The notes: generated by a model not told the origin, from the sequence alone. A DNA stretch of 58,623 bases from Candidatus Rokuibacteriota bacterium (GCA_016184125.1 JACPDG010000050.1:1-58623), one strand, 5' to 3'; shown: positions 7,671 through 16,952, counted from the first letter of the stretch. A program made the numbers and translations.

Positions 7671-9940
7671 GGGCGTCGTTCCCGCAGGGCGGCGTGGATG
7701 CGCGCCGGCGTGATCGGCAGCTCCGTGAAGCGGACGCCGATCGCGTCCTTGACCGCGTTCGCGACGGCGGCGGACACCGGGATCACGCCGGACTCTCCCA
7801 GTCCCTTCGCGCCGAACGGACCTTCCTGGTCGACGGTCTCGATGAGCTTCACGATCGTCTCCGGCATGTCCTCCGCCTTGAACACCGCGTAGTCCATGAA
7901 GCTCGACGTCAGCACGTGGCCATCCTCGACGACGAGCCGCTCCGAGAGCGCGTAGCCGAGCCCCATGTGGATGCCGCCGTGGATCTGGCCCTCGGCGGCG
8001 AGCGGGTTCAGCGCGCGTCCGACGTCGTGCGCCGACACGATCCTCTGCACCTTCACGGCGCCGGTCGCGGGATCGACGTCGAGCATCACCGCCTGCGCGG
8101 CGAAGCCGTAGGTCGCGGAGACGTTGCCGTGGAGATCCTTGTCGAGCATGGCCGTCGGCGGATCGTAGAACGCTTCGGCCACGAGCGGGCGCCCGCCGGG
8201 GCGCAGGTGCCCGGAGCGGACGACGCGATCGTACGGGAGCCGCCGCCGCGGATCCGACGTCACGAACACGTCGCCGCGCTTGACGTCGAGGTGCTCGACC
8301 GGCTCGTCGAGCTGCTCGGCGGCGAGGCGCAGGACGTCGGCGCGGACCTTTTCCGCCGCCAGGCGCGCCGCGTTGCCCGCGATGAACGTCGTGCGGCTCG
8401 CGTGCGCTCCCACGTCCCACGGCTTCACCGCCGTGTCGGAGTTGACGACCGTGACCCGCTCGAGCGGGACGCCCAGCGTCTCGGCCACGATCATCGCGAG
8501 CACCGTCTCGGAGCCCTGCCCGATCTCCGTCGCTCCGGTGATGAGCGACACCGTGCCGAAGTCGTCCACCTTCACGATGGCGCCACACCCGTCCGACCGG
8601 TAGATGCGTGCGCCGCCGCCGACGTGGAACATCCCCGCGTACCCGACGCCGCGCTGCCACCCGGGGACCAGGGACGGCGCGTCGTGCCGGATCTCAGCGG
8701 TCACGGCGTCGAGGCACTCGGTCATCGCGCACGAGGTGATCGTGAAGCCCTGCGGGGTGACGTCGCCCGGCTGCGAGGCGTTGCGCCGGCGGATCTCGAG
8801 GCGGTCCATCCCGAGGCGATCGGCCAGGTCGTCCATCTGGGACTCGACCGCGAACGTCGACTCCAGGTTGCCGTACCCGCGCATCGAGCCCGAGTAGGGG
8901 TTGTTCGTGTACGCGATCGTCGTGTCGAAGCGGATGGCCGGGACGCGGTAGAGACCGGCGACCGTCGACAGCATCACGTACGGCGTGGTCGATCCCCACG
9001 AGACGTACGCCCCGTTGTCGATCACCACGTGCGCGTCGCGCGCGAGCAGGCGGCCGTCCCGATCGGCGGCCGTGCGCAGCCGGATCGTGCACGCCTCGCG
9101 CCCGGGGCTGCCGACGAACTCCTCCATCCGGTCGAACTCGATCTTGACCGGCCGGCCGACGCGGCGCGCGAGCAGCGCAGCGATGACGTCGATCGGGTAC
9201 AGGTCGAGCCCCCGGCCGAAGTTCCCGCCGACGGGCGGCTGCAGGACGCGCACGCGGTCGCCGGAGAGGCCGAGCGCGGCGGCGAGGTCCTTCTGATAGA
9301 GGAACGGGACCTGCGTGGTGGAGTACATCGTGAGCCGGTCCTCGGGATCCCAGTCGGCGATCGCGGCCATCGTCCCGAGGCACGCCGTCGTGACGAAGCT
9401 CAGCGCGTACGTGTCCTCGACGGCGGCGGCCGCGCGTGCGAACGCGCCGTCGACGTCCCCGTGGGAGAACTGGTAGCGGAGCGGCGTGAGGTTCGACCCG
9501 AGACCGTCGTGCACGAGCGGCGCACCGGCCTCGACCGCTCGCTCGGGGTCGAACACCCCGGGCAGCTCCTCGTACTCCACCTCGATCAGCTCGAGCGCCT
9601 CGCGGGCGGTCACCGGGTCGAGCGCCGCCACGGCGGCGACCTCGTCGCGGATGCACCGGACCGTGTCGCGCTTGAGCGCAAGCTGGTCCTTCACGAAGCC
9701 GAACGGGTGCTGCTCCACGTCCTGACCCGTGATGACGGCCAGCACGCCGGGCAGGCACGCCGCGCGCGCGACGTCGATCCGCCTGATACGCGCGTGCGGG
9801 AAGCGCGCGCGGAGGATCGCGCCGTGGACCATGCGCGGCACGTCCAGGTCGTGCAGATACCGGGTGCGCCCGGTCACCTTCTCGGCGCCGTCGCGCTTCG
9901 GGACCGCCTTGCCGATGACCTCGAACCGAGCCGGTGTCAT
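7667..9940 (-). CDS. Xanthine dehydrogenase-family molybdopterin-binding subunit
   Basis: A 757-residue large subunit of the molybdenum hydroxylase family. It begins FEVIGKAVPKRDGAEKVTGR and YLHDLDVPRMVHGAILRA, the usual domain I, continues with GGNFGRGLDLYPIDVIAALL, GSMRGYGNLESTFAVE and AEIGQGSETVLA-type (ATEIGQGSETVLAMIVAE) Moco-binding motifs, and ends with the catalytic glutamate in GAKGLGESGVIP. The family hydroxylates carbon next to nitrogen or carbonyl groups, or reduces hydroxybenzoyl-CoA. No FAD or 2Fe-2S subunit gene is adjacent, so electron transfer partners must lie elsewhere. It overlaps both neighbours as ATGA, tying it to the B12 mutase and CoA transferase. Confidence 0.88.
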   Translation of the reverse strand: MTPARFEVIGKAVPKRDGAEKVTGRTRYLHDLDVPRMVHGAILRARFPHARIRRIDVARAACLPGVLAVITGQDVEQHPFGFVKDQLALKRDTVRCIRDEVAAVAALDPVTAREALELIEVEYEELPGVFDPERAVEAGAPLVHDGLGSNLTPLRYQFSHGDVDGAFARAAAAVEDTYALSFVTTACLGTMAAIADWDPEDRLTMYSTTQVPFLYQKDLAAALGLSGDRVRVLQPPVGGNFGRGLDLYPIDVIAALLARRVGRPVKIEFDRMEEFVGSPGREACTIRLRTAADRDGRLLARDAHVVIDNGAYVSWGSTTPYVMLSTVAGLYRVPAIRFDTTIAYTNNPYSGSMRGYGNLESTFAVESQMDDLADRLGMDRLEIRRRNASQPGDVTPQGFTITSCAMTECLDAVTAEIRHDAPSLVPGWQRGVGYAGMFHVGGGARIYRSDGCGAIVKVDDFGTVSLITGATEIGQGSETVLAMIVAETLGVPLERVTVVNSDTAVKPWDVGAHASRTTFIAGNAARLAAEKVRADVLRLAAEQLDEPVEHLDVKRGDVFVTSDPRRRLPYDRVVRSGHLRPGGRPLVAEAFYDPPTAMLDKDLHGNVSATYGFAAQAVMLDVDPATGAVKVQRIVSAHDVGRALNPLAAEGQIHGGIHMGLGYALSERLVVEDGHVLTSSFMDYAVFKAEDMPETIVKLIETVDQEGPFGAKGLGESGVIPVSAAVANAVKDAIGVRFTELPITPARIHAALRERRP

Positions 9941-11538
9941 CGCACGAACTTCACCGGCTCCTTGTGCTCGCCGAACACGTCCTTCATGGCCTGGGCGATC
10001 TCGCCGAGCGTCGCGTACGCCTTCACCGCCTCCAGGATCGGCGGCATCAGGTTCGCCGTCCCGCGCGCCGCGTCGGTGAGCCGGCGGAGCGCGGCGGCCA
10101 CCGCGCCGTTGTCGCGCTGCGCCCGCACCTTCGCGAGCTTGGCGACCTGGGCGTCGGCGACCGTCTGGTCGAAGCGGTACAGCTCGACGGCGGGGTCCGC
10201 CGCGGCGGGCCGGTCGCCGACGTACCAGTTGACGCCGACCTTCTTGATCTCGCCCGACGCGAGCTTCTGCTCGAAGAGGTACGCCTGCCGCGCGACCTCG
10301 GCCTGGATCGCGCCCGTCTTCACCGCCTCGACGATGCCGCCCATGCGGTCGACCTGCGCGATCTCCTCGAGGATCACGCGCTCCATCTCCGTGGTGATCG
10401 CCTCGACGTAGTACGACCCGCCGAGCGGGTCGGCGGTGTCCGTCACGCCCGACTCCTCCGCGCAGATCTGCATCGTGCGGAGCGCGATGAGCTGCGCCTT
10501 CGCCGACGGGATCGTGTAGGCCTCGTCGTACGTCGGCAAGGCCATCGTCTGCGCGCCGGAGAGCGCGGCGGCGAGCGCGATGTACGCGCCGCGCACGATG
10601 TTGTTCTCCGGCTCCTGGGGCACGAACGACGACCCGCCGCCGCCGATCAGGCTACGGAACATCCACGACCGCGGGTTCCTGGCGCCGAAGCGCTCGCGGA
10701 CCATCCGGGCGTAGAGCCGGCGGCCCGCGCGGAACTTCGCGACCTCCTCGAAGATCTTGCCCCAGCAGGTGAAGTTGAACGACACGCGCGGCGCGAAGTC
10801 GTCCACGTCCATGCCGCGCGTGATCATCATGTCGATGTACGCGGCCGCGATCGCGAGCCCGTACGCCATCTCCTGCGCCGTCGTGCAGCCCGCCTCGCGG
10901 ATGTGGTACCCGCAGACCGAGACGGGGTTCGACCGTGGATAGTGCTTCGCGGAGTACTCGATGAGGTCGCCGACGAGCCGGAGCGACGGGTCCACCGGAT
11001 AGACCCACGTGCCGCGGGCGACGAACTCCTTGAGGATGTCGTTCTGCGGCGTGGTCACGACTTTCTCGGCCGCCGCGCCCTGCTGCTCGGCGACCGCGTA
11101 GTACATCGCGGTGATCGGCGCGGCCATGGAGTTGATCGTCAGCGACACGCTCACGCGGTCGAGCGGGATGCCCCCGAACGCCTCCTCCATGTCGGCGAGC
11201 GTGTCGATGGCCATCCCGACGCGCCCGACCTCGCCCTCCGCGCGGCGGTCGTCGGAATCCAGCCCGAGCTGCGTGGGCAGGTCGAACGCGACGTTGAGCG
11301 CGTCCTGGCCGTGCGCCATGAGGTACTTGAAGCGCGCGTTCGTCTCCGCCGGCGTGCCGAATCCGATGTACTGGCGCATCGTCCAGAGCCGGTCCCGGTA
11401 CATGTGCTTGTGGATCCCGCGCGTGTACGGGTACTCGCCCGGCCGGCCGATGTCGCGCTCGATGTCGACGCCGGCGAGGTGTCCGGGGCCGTAGACGGGC
11501 TCGATCGGAATGCCGGCGTGGAGCTTCGCGTCCCTCAT
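9937..11538 (-). CDS. Methylmalonyl-CoA mutase-type large (catalytic) subunit
   Basis: A 533-residue substrate-binding TIM-barrel subunit lacking a B12 domain, which is supplied by the next gene upstream. Motifs: YPYTRGIHKHMYRDRLWTMR, VAFDLPTQLGLDSDD, VCGYHIREAGCTTAQEMAYG, and ADPLGGSYYVEAIT. Residues that separate mutase types can be read: Tyr57 in WTMRQYIGFG, Ala84 in NVAFDLP and Arg175 in DILKEFVARGT. These match methylmalonyl-CoA mutase rather than 2-hydroxyisobutyryl-CoA mutase (Ile, Asp, Gln) at the same places, so a dicarboxylic substrate is favoured. A GGGAGGAG ribosome site precedes ATG 11538. The 'GIHKHMYRD' loop is unusual and suggests a separate clade. Confidence 0.88.
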   Translation of the reverse strand: MRDAKLHAGIPIEPVYGPGHLAGVDIERDIGRPGEYPYTRGIHKHMYRDRLWTMRQYIGFGTPAETNARFKYLMAHGQDALNVAFDLPTQLGLDSDDRRAEGEVGRVGMAIDTLADMEEAFGGIPLDRVSVSLTINSMAAPITAMYYAVAEQQGAAAEKVVTTPQNDILKEFVARGTWVYPVDPSLRLVGDLIEYSAKHYPRSNPVSVCGYHIREAGCTTAQEMAYGLAIAAAYIDMMITRGMDVDDFAPRVSFNFTCWGKIFEEVAKFRAGRRLYARMVRERFGARNPRSWMFRSLIGGGGSSFVPQEPENNIVRGAYIALAAALSGAQTMALPTYDEAYTIPSAKAQLIALRTMQICAEESGVTDTADPLGGSYYVEAITTEMERVILEEIAQVDRMGGIVEAVKTGAIQAEVARQAYLFEQKLASGEIKKVGVNWYVGDRPAAADPAVELYRFDQTVADAQVAKLAKVRAQRDNGAVAAALRRLTDAARGTANLMPPILEAVKAYATLGEIAQAMKDVFGEHKEPVKFVR

Positions 11539-11590
11539 GCGCTCCTCCCCTTCGCAGTCACCGTCTCGGCCGCGTCCACCCGGTCCGGGA

Positions 11591-11974
11591 TCATCCGATC
11601 GTGCCGTCCTTGAACGCCGCGACGATCTCCTGGAGCGGCGTGGCCATCGGGAACACGCGGCGCACGCCGAGCTTCGTGAGCTCCTCGACGTCGGCGGGTG
11701 GGATGATGCCGCCCACGACCACCCGGATGTCGTCCGCCCCCTGACCGCGCAGCCCCTCCAGCACTCGCCGCGCCAGGAGCAGGTGCGCGCCCGACAGGAT
11801 CGAGAGGCCGATGACGTCGACGTCCTCCTGGACCGCCTCGTTCACGATCTCCTCGGGTGTGCGCTTGAGCCCGGTGTACACCACCTCGATGCCGGCGTCG
11901 CGCAGCGCCTGCGCCACGACCTTCGCGCCGCGGTCGTGGCCGTCGAGCCCCGGCTTGGCGATGAGCACCTTCAT
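11591..11974 (-). CDS. B12-binding small subunit of methylmalonyl-CoA-type mutase
   Basis: A 127-residue cobalamin-binding Rossmann domain. [20 protein letters not shown] contains the DGHDRG (DxHxxG) motif whose histidine replaces dimethylbenzimidazole as lower cobalt ligand; [11 protein letters not shown] and [15 protein letters not shown] are the SxL and GG motifs of the same fold. It works as a heterodimer with the large subunit encoded 52 bases downstream. The start codon is preceded directly by a two-hairpin repeat (11981-12057) rather than a clear ribosome binding site, so translation may be affected by that structure. Confidence 0.9.
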   Translation of the reverse strand: MKVLIAKPGLDGHDRGAKVVAQALRDAGIEVVYTGLKRTPEEIVNEAVQEDVDVIGLSILSGAHLLLARRVLEGLRGQGADDIRVVVGGIIPPADVEELTKLGVRRVFPMATPLQEIVAAFKDGTIG

Positions 11975-11980
11975 ATTCTT

Positions 11981-12057
11981 TCGGAGGGGGCCTCGACGGC
12001 CCCCTCCGAGACCTCCCCCTTCGATTGCGCGGGCAAAGCCCGCGCTCGAACGCGGAC
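11981..12057 (-). repeat. Two-hairpin leader repeat, copy A1
   Basis: Lies 7 bases before the start of the B12 subunit gene. It contains GGAGGGGGCC/GGCCCCCTCC around a TCGAC loop (11983-11992 with 11998-12007) and GCGCGGGC/GCCCGCGC around AAA (12027-12034 with 12038-12045). The same element recurs at 14956-15033 before another start codon. In the second hairpin the two copies differ by a G-C to C-G swap that keeps pairing, so the structure rather than the sequence is conserved. Confidence 0.85.
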
Positions 12058-12089
12058 CGTCACCCGGTCGGCTGCAAGTGCAGGTGGCG

Positions 12090-12521
12090 TCATGCGGGTC
12101 GGAACGCTGGGAGCCATCGGGCGTTGCCCTTCGGATCGTCGTCGACTCGGATGGGAGCCAGTGTTACTCGCTGGCCGATCGAGACGGTCGACGGGTCCGC
12201 GTCGATGATCACCGAGAAGATTCGATGGGTGTCGACCTTCACGATCGCGAAGACGCGCGCGCCCGTGAAGCCGGCCGGGAGCCCCGCGTGCTGCACGGTG
12301 AAGCCATGGATGCGGCCTTCGGCCGGCAGGTCGACCCACGTGTACCGATCCGAGGCGCACTCCGGACAGAACCCGCGCGGCGGCCACGCGACATGACCGC
12401 AGCCGTCACAGCGCGTCGAGACGAGCCGGCCGGCCGCGAGCGCGTCGTAGAACCCGTGCAGCTTGTTCCAGTCGCTCGCTTCGAGAGGATACGGGTCCGT
12501 CGCCCGGAAGTAGGTCTTCAT
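12090..12521 (-). CDS. Zinc-ribbon OB-fold protein (DUF35 family), thiolase partner
   Basis: A 143-residue protein with an N-terminal rubredoxin-like zinc ribbon ([20 protein letters not shown], four cysteines as two CxxC pairs) followed by an OB-fold ([37 protein letters not shown]). DUF35 proteins pair with SCP2-type thiolases and are thought to position the acyl-CoA substrate. The start overlaps the stop of the thiolase gene as ATGA, which fits a stoichiometric complex with that enzyme. Confidence 0.85.
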   Translation of the reverse strand: MKTYFRATDPYPLEASDWNKLHGFYDALAAGRLVSTRCDGCGHVAWPPRGFCPECASDRYTWVDLPAEGRIHGFTVQHAGLPAGFTGARVFAIVKVDTHRIFSVIIDADPSTVSIGQRVTLAPIRVDDDPKGNARWLPAFRPA

Positions 12522-13681
12522 TCCCGCCCGTAGATCATGACCACGTGCTCGCCCATCCCGCTATTGTTGTGGGTCACACCGACCGCGGCGTCCGGCACCT
12601 GGCGCGCTCCCGCCTCACCGCGGAGCTGGGCCCAGACCTCCGCCGCCTGCGCCACGCCCGTGGCCCCGAGCGGATGGCCGCAGCCCATGAGCCCGCCGCG
12701 CGGGTTGACCACCACGTCGCCGCCGTAGTCGCTGCGACCCGCTTCCACGAACGCGCCCCCCTCGCCCTTCTTGCAGAAGCCGAGCTCCTCGTACGCGATG
12801 ATCTCCGCGATCGCGAAGCAGTCGTGCACCTCGGCGACGTCCACGTCCTTCGGCTCGAGGCCCGCCATCCGGTATGCCGCTTCACCGGCGCGTTTCAGCG
12901 CCGGCCAGTGAGCATAGTCCTCGTGCAGCGACGTGAGCTGGAAGCCGTCGAGCGCCTGCCCGGTGCCACGGATCCAGACGGGCCGGTCCGTGAGCGCCCG
13001 GGCGCGCTCCTCCGATGCCACGATGACCGCGGCCGCCCCGTCCGTGATCGGCGAGCACATGAAGAGGCGGAGCGGCGAGGCGATCATCCGCGAGCCGAGC
13101 ACCTGGTCGAGCGTCGCGCCCTTCTGGAAGTGCGCGTTCGGGTTCTTCGAGGCATGCGTGTGATTCTTGACGCCCACGAGCCCGAAGTGCTGCTCGGTCG
13201 TTCCGTACTCCGCCATGTGCCGCTGCGCGGCGAGCGCGAAGCACGGCGGCGCCGTCAGCCCGAACGCCGCCTCCCACTCGCGGTCGACGCCCGTGCCCAT
13301 GTTGAGGATCGCCTCCTCGCCCTGGGGCTGGTTCAGCTTCTCGACGCCGAGGACCATGACCAGATCCGCGAGACCCGCCGCGATGAAGGCGTAGGCGTAC
13401 CGGATGCCGACGGTGCCGGACGCGCACATGTGCTCCGTGCGCGCCGACAGCGTGCTCGGGCGGATCCCGAGCGCCTCCGCGGCGAGCGACGAGATGTGGC
13501 TCTGGAACGCGGTGCGCTCCGGCATGACGGACCCGACGACCAGGCCGTCGAGGTCCTTCGGTCTCACACCGGGCACGGAATCGAAGCACGCCTTGCCCGC
13601 TTCCCAGATCAGATCACGGTACGTCGCCTTGCGGACGCCGAACTTCGAGACACCGGCACCGACCAGCGCCACCTTCCTCAT
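12518..13681 (-). CDS. SCP2/sterol-carrier-type thiolase (acetyl-CoA acetyltransferase family)
   Basis: A 387-residue thiolase. ATG 13681 is chosen over the longer frame because AGGAGA lies eight bases upstream. MRKVALVGAGVSKFGVRK is the usual start; the nucleophile cysteine is in EHMCASGTVGIRYAYAFI; HDCFAIAEIIAYEELGFC and GLMGCGHPLGATGVAQAAEV carry the catalytic His and the second Cys-containing loop. These enzymes cleave 3-ketoacyl-CoA with free CoA. The DUF35 partner gene follows in an ATGA overlap, and an acyl-CoA dehydrogenase lies upstream, a logical beta-oxidation order. Confidence 0.9.
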   Translation of the reverse strand: MRKVALVGAGVSKFGVRKATYRDLIWEAGKACFDSVPGVRPKDLDGLVVGSVMPERTAFQSHISSLAAEALGIRPSTLSARTEHMCASGTVGIRYAYAFIAAGLADLVMVLGVEKLNQPQGEEAILNMGTGVDREWEAAFGLTAPPCFALAAQRHMAEYGTTEQHFGLVGVKNHTHASKNPNAHFQKGATLDQVLGSRMIASPLRLFMCSPITDGAAAVIVASEERARALTDRPVWIRGTGQALDGFQLTSLHEDYAHWPALKRAGEAAYRMAGLEPKDVDVAEVHDCFAIAEIIAYEELGFCKKGEGGAFVEAGRSDYGGDVVVNPRGGLMGCGHPLGATGVAQAAEVWAQLRGEAGARQVPDAAVGVTHNNSGMGEHVVMIYGRE

Positions 13682-13786
13682 GAGCGTCTCTCCTGCAGGC
13701 GTGTCACGCGATCCGGCCGACGGGAATCGACGACACGATCTTCTCACGGATGGTGTGACCGAGCGCGTCGACGCGGCCGGGGTGCG

Positions 13787-14947
13787 TCACGACAGCACCC
13801 GGCCGCGGGCGAGGTCGAGGTCGCGGCCGATCACGACACGCAGGATCTCCGACGTCCCGCCGCCCGGCAGCAGGAACCGCGCGTCCCGGAAGTACCGCTG
13901 CGCCGCGTACTCGTCGGCGAGGCCATAGGACGCGAAGATCCGGCACGCCTCGTCGGTCACCTTCACCGCCGTCTCCGACGCGATGAGCTTCGCGATCGCC
14001 GCTTCGCGCGTCACGGTCCGCCCGGCGTCGATCTGCGCGGCGGTCTGGTAGGTGAGCAGCAGCGCCGCGTGGATCGAGGCGAGCATGTCGGCGAGCTTGA
14101 AGCCGATCGCCTGGTGCTCGACGATCGGCTTGCCGAACGCGACTCGCGCTCGCGCGTACTCGAGCGCCGCCTGGTAGGCCGCGCGCGCGAGCCCGACGGA
14201 CAGCGCCGCCGTCATCACGCGGATCTCCGACAGGATCGTCCCGATCTTCTCGACGCCGCCCGTCTCGCCGCCGAGCAGGTGCTCGGCCGGCACGAACGCG
14301 CCGTCCAGCACGATCTCACCGGTCTCCGACGCGCGCACGGCCATCTTCGGGATCTTCTTGCCGAGCGTGACGCCGGCCGTGGACCGCCGGTCGACCAGGA
14401 ACAGCGCGATGTTCTTCAGGCCGCGCTCGGCGGACGTCTTCGCCCCCACCGTCAGCACGTCGGCGACCGGCGCGTTCGTCACCCACGTCTTCGTCCCCGA
14501 CAGCACCCAGCCGTCACCCCGCCGCTCGGCCCGCGCGGAGATGCTCGCGAGGTCCGAGCCGGCGTTCGGCTCGGTGAGCGCGAACGTGGCGACGAGCTCG
14601 CCGCGGAGCGCCGGCACCAGGTACCGGCGGCGCAGATCCTCGGAGCCGTGCTTGTAGATGAAGTAGGTCCCCATCAGGGACTGCATGGCCGCGGCGGCGG
14701 CGAGCGACAGCGACCCGCGCGCCAGCTCCTCGGCGAACAGGCAGTACGTCACCGTGTCCGCATCGGCGCCGCCGTACGCCTCCGGGTACCGCAGGCCGAA
14801 GTACCCGAGCTCGCCGACGCGCCGGAACAGGTCGAGCGGGAACTCGGCGCGCTCGTCGATCGCCTGCGCCTCGGGCACCACCTCGGCGTCGACGAACCGC
14901 GCGACGGACCGCCGGAACTCCTCCTGCTCCGAGGTGAACTGGATCAT
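13787..14947 (-). CDS. Acyl-CoA dehydrogenase
   Basis: A 386-residue FAD enzyme starting at ATG 14947; the longer frame runs through the upstream repeat and is not credible. FTSEQEEFRRSVARFVDAEV is the usual N-terminal helix, FALTEPNAGSDLASISARAE and GTKTWVTNAPVADVLTV are flavin-binding motifs, and GGGTSEILRVVIGRDL holds the catalytic glutamate. It abstracts hydrogens from the alpha-beta carbons of an acyl-CoA, passing electrons to ETF. The ribosome site is poor (GAAAAAG) and the start is directly preceded by the two-hairpin repeat A2. Substrate is unknown. Confidence 0.9.
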   Translation of the reverse strand: MIQFTSEQEEFRRSVARFVDAEVVPEAQAIDERAEFPLDLFRRVGELGYFGLRYPEAYGGADADTVTYCLFAEELARGSLSLAAAAAMQSLMGTYFIYKHGSEDLRRRYLVPALRGELVATFALTEPNAGSDLASISARAERRGDGWVLSGTKTWVTNAPVADVLTVGAKTSAERGLKNIALFLVDRRSTAGVTLGKKIPKMAVRASETGEIVLDGAFVPAEHLLGGETGGVEKIGTILSEIRVMTAALSVGLARAAYQAALEYARARVAFGKPIVEHQAIGFKLADMLASIHAALLLTYQTAAQIDAGRTVTREAAIAKLIASETAVKVTDEACRIFASYGLADEYAAQRYFRDARFLLPGGGTSEILRVVIGRDLDLARGRVLS

Positions 14948-14955
14948 CTTTTTCG

Positions 14956-15033
14956 TCGAAGGGGGCCTCGACGGCCCCCTCCGAGCCTCCCCCCTTCGAT
15001 TGCGCCGGCAAAGCCGGCGCTCGAACGCGGACC
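14956..15033 (-). repeat. Two-hairpin leader repeat, copy A2
   Basis: Second copy of the element at 11981-12057, again directly before a minus-strand start codon (8 bases from ATG 14947). Hairpins: GGGGGCC/GGCCCCC around TCGAC (14961-14967 with 14973-14979) and GCGCCGGC/GCCGGCGC around AAA (15003-15010 with 15014-15021). The short linkers between the hairpins are also nearly identical to copy A1. Confidence 0.85.
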
Positions 15034-15062
15034 CATCCAGCGGCTGTTGCACGTCATGTGCT

Positions 15063-16952
15063 TCAGCTCCTCCTCCGCTTGGCGGGCGGTCGAGCCTGAC
15101 TTGCAACGCGTTGCGATCTCGTTCCGAGCGTCGGCGCGGCTCGCGCGCGCGTGCTGCGCGGCCGGACGCCAGCGGGCGCGGACGCCGTCGACACACGCGC
15201 TGCGTCCAGGCGCGCGCGCAGGCGTTCGGTCGCCCGCGCGTCCACGCGCAGATCGAAGCCCTTGCCCGCGATCACCACGCCGTACTGGTCGCGCGCGGCC
15301 CGGACGGACACGTAATCGTCGAGCACGTCCTCGAGCACGAGCCCGGGGTCGCGAGCAAGCGGATCACCGTAGCCGCCGGCGCCCGCCTGCTGGAACGAGA
15401 TCACGTCGCCGTACGCGAAGCTCCGCGACGCCTTCGAGTGGACGACCTCTTCACCGGTCCGGCCGCGGACCGCTCCGGGTCCGGGATCGATGACGGTGCA
15501 GCCGCGCCGTCCAGGCTGGCCGCCGAAGAGGCCCCATGGGGCGACCCGTTGCCGGTCGGAAAGGTTCGTGAGCATCCCGTCGTCGGCCAGGAAACGCATG
15601 TCGCGACGCACGCCGCACCCGCCCCGGAACGTTCCCGCGCCGCCGGAGTCGCGGATGAGCTCGAACCGCTCGATGACGAGCGGATGCCGCGACTCCTGCG
15701 CCTCCACGGGGATGTTCGCCGCGTTGAAGGCCCACGCCATCGCCTCGCAGCCGTCCTTCGTCGCGCGCGCGCCCGTGCCGGACAGCACGAGCTCGTAGGC
15801 GACAAACCGCCGCCGGTTCTGCCGGTCCCATCCGCCGAACGTGGGGTTCGCCATGTGCGAGGCGGCTGCCGAGACCCGATCCGGGAGCGCGGGCGCCAGC
15901 GCGCCCACGACCGCCTCGAACACGCGGTAGCAGATCACGGCGCGCGGGCCGCCACCGGCCGGCGGGCGCGGGTTGAGGAACGAGCCCTCGGGCGCCTTGA
16001 CCTCGACGGGCCGCAGCGCGCCCTCGTTCATCGGCCCCGAGGGATCGGTCAGGCACTTGACCGCCGCGTACGAGTACGAGCGCGTGTAGTTGATGTACGA
16101 GTTGAGCCCGGAGGGCGTCTGCGGGCTCGAGCCGTCGTAGTCGACGGTGACCGTGTCGCCCGCGACGGTGACGGTGACGGCCACGCGGAGCGGGTCGGTG
16201 CCCGGCCCCCAGTCGTCGAGGACGTCCTCGAACGGATAGACGCCGTCCGGGATCTCGCGGATCGCCGCGCGGACGGATGCCTCGGTGCGCGCGAGGATCT
16301 CGTCCGTCGCGGCGAACACGGTCTCGCGCCCGTAGCGGGCGACGAGCTCCTGCAACCGCAGCTCACCGACGCGCAGCGCGCTCCGCTGCGCCCTCAGATC
16401 ACCGAGGACCTTCTCGGGCGTCCGCGTGTTCGCCGCGATGATGCCGATGACACCGTCGTCCGTCCGGTACTCGTGCCAGACCTTCGTCGGCGGGATCCTG
16501 AGCCCTTCCTGGAAGTAATCGAAGATGCCCTCGACGCCCTGACTGCCGGGCCGCTGACCTCCGACGTCGGTGTGGTGCACGATGTTGACGACGAAGCCGA
16601 TGAGCGCGCCGTCGTGGAAGACGGGTTGCGTGATGAAGAAGTCCGGCAGGTGGCCGGAGCCGAGGAGCGGGTCGTTGAGCAGGATGCCGTCGCCGGGGCG
16701 GAGCGTGTCGACCGGGTGCGCGGCGAGGGCGTGCCGCACCGCGAACGACATCGCGCCCATGTGACCCGGGCTGTACGGCCCTTGCGCGACCATGCGGCCC
16801 TCGCGGTCGAACACCGCGACCGAGAAGTCCTGTCCCTCGCGCGCCTGCTCGGAGTACGCGGTCTTGTGCACGGCGGTGCCGATCTCCACGGCGATGGACT
16901 GGAGCGCGCCCCAGATCACTCCGAGCGTGATGGGGTCGACGGGCCGGCTCAC
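15063..16952 (-). CDS. hyuB: Hydantoinase B / oxoprolinase-family subunit
   Basis: A 629-residue protein starting with GTG 16952, overlapping the hyuA stop as GTGA. It opens DPITLGVIWGALQSIAVEIG and continues with GHMGAMSFAVRHALAAHP, LLNDPLLGSGHLPDFFITQP and HHTDVGGQRPGS, which carry the metal-binding aspartates and histidines of the HyuB family, then AGAGGYGDPLARDP near the end. HyuA and HyuB form ATP-dependent amidohydrolases (N-methylhydantoin, 5-oxoproline) or carboxylases of ketones. About 50 arginine/alanine-rich residues after the normal end (from ATERLRARLDA) look like a read-through extension of low information content. Confidence 0.88.
   Translation of the reverse strand: MSRPVDPITLGVIWGALQSIAVEIGTAVHKTAYSEQAREGQDFSVAVFDREGRMVAQGPYSPGHMGAMSFAVRHALAAHPVDTLRPGDGILLNDPLLGSGHLPDFFITQPVFHDGALIGFVVNIVHHTDVGGQRPGSQGVEGIFDYFQEGLRIPPTKVWHEYRTDDGVIGIIAANTRTPEKVLGDLRAQRSALRVGELRLQELVARYGRETVFAATDEILARTEASVRAAIREIPDGVYPFEDVLDDWGPGTDPLRVAVTVTVAGDTVTVDYDGSSPQTPSGLNSYINYTRSYSYAAVKCLTDPSGPMNEGALRPVEVKAPEGSFLNPRPPAGGGPRAVICYRVFEAVVGALAPALPDRVSAAASHMANPTFGGWDRQNRRRFVAYELVLSGTGARATKDGCEAMAWAFNAANIPVEAQESRHPLVIERFELIRDSGGAGTFRGGCGVRRDMRFLADDGMLTNLSDRQRVAPWGLFGGQPGRRGCTVIDPGPGAVRGRTGEEVVHSKASRSFAYGDVISFQQAGAGGYGDPLARDPGLVLEDVLDDYVSVRAARDQYGVVIAGKGFDLRVDARATERLRARLDAARVSTASAPAGVRPRSTRARAAPTLGTRSQRVASQARPPAKRRRS

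Noticed and set aside
7694..10411. A 905-codon plus-strand open frame opposite the molybdoenzyme gene.
   Set aside because: Composition is Arg/Asp/Glu/Val-rich without motifs, and it mirrors a real minus-strand gene; typical high-GC antisense frame.
12545..15493. A 982-codon plus-strand open frame opposite thiolase and acyl-CoA dehydrogenase.
   Set aside because: Same antisense composition, crosses several real genes and a structural repeat, no recognisable domain.
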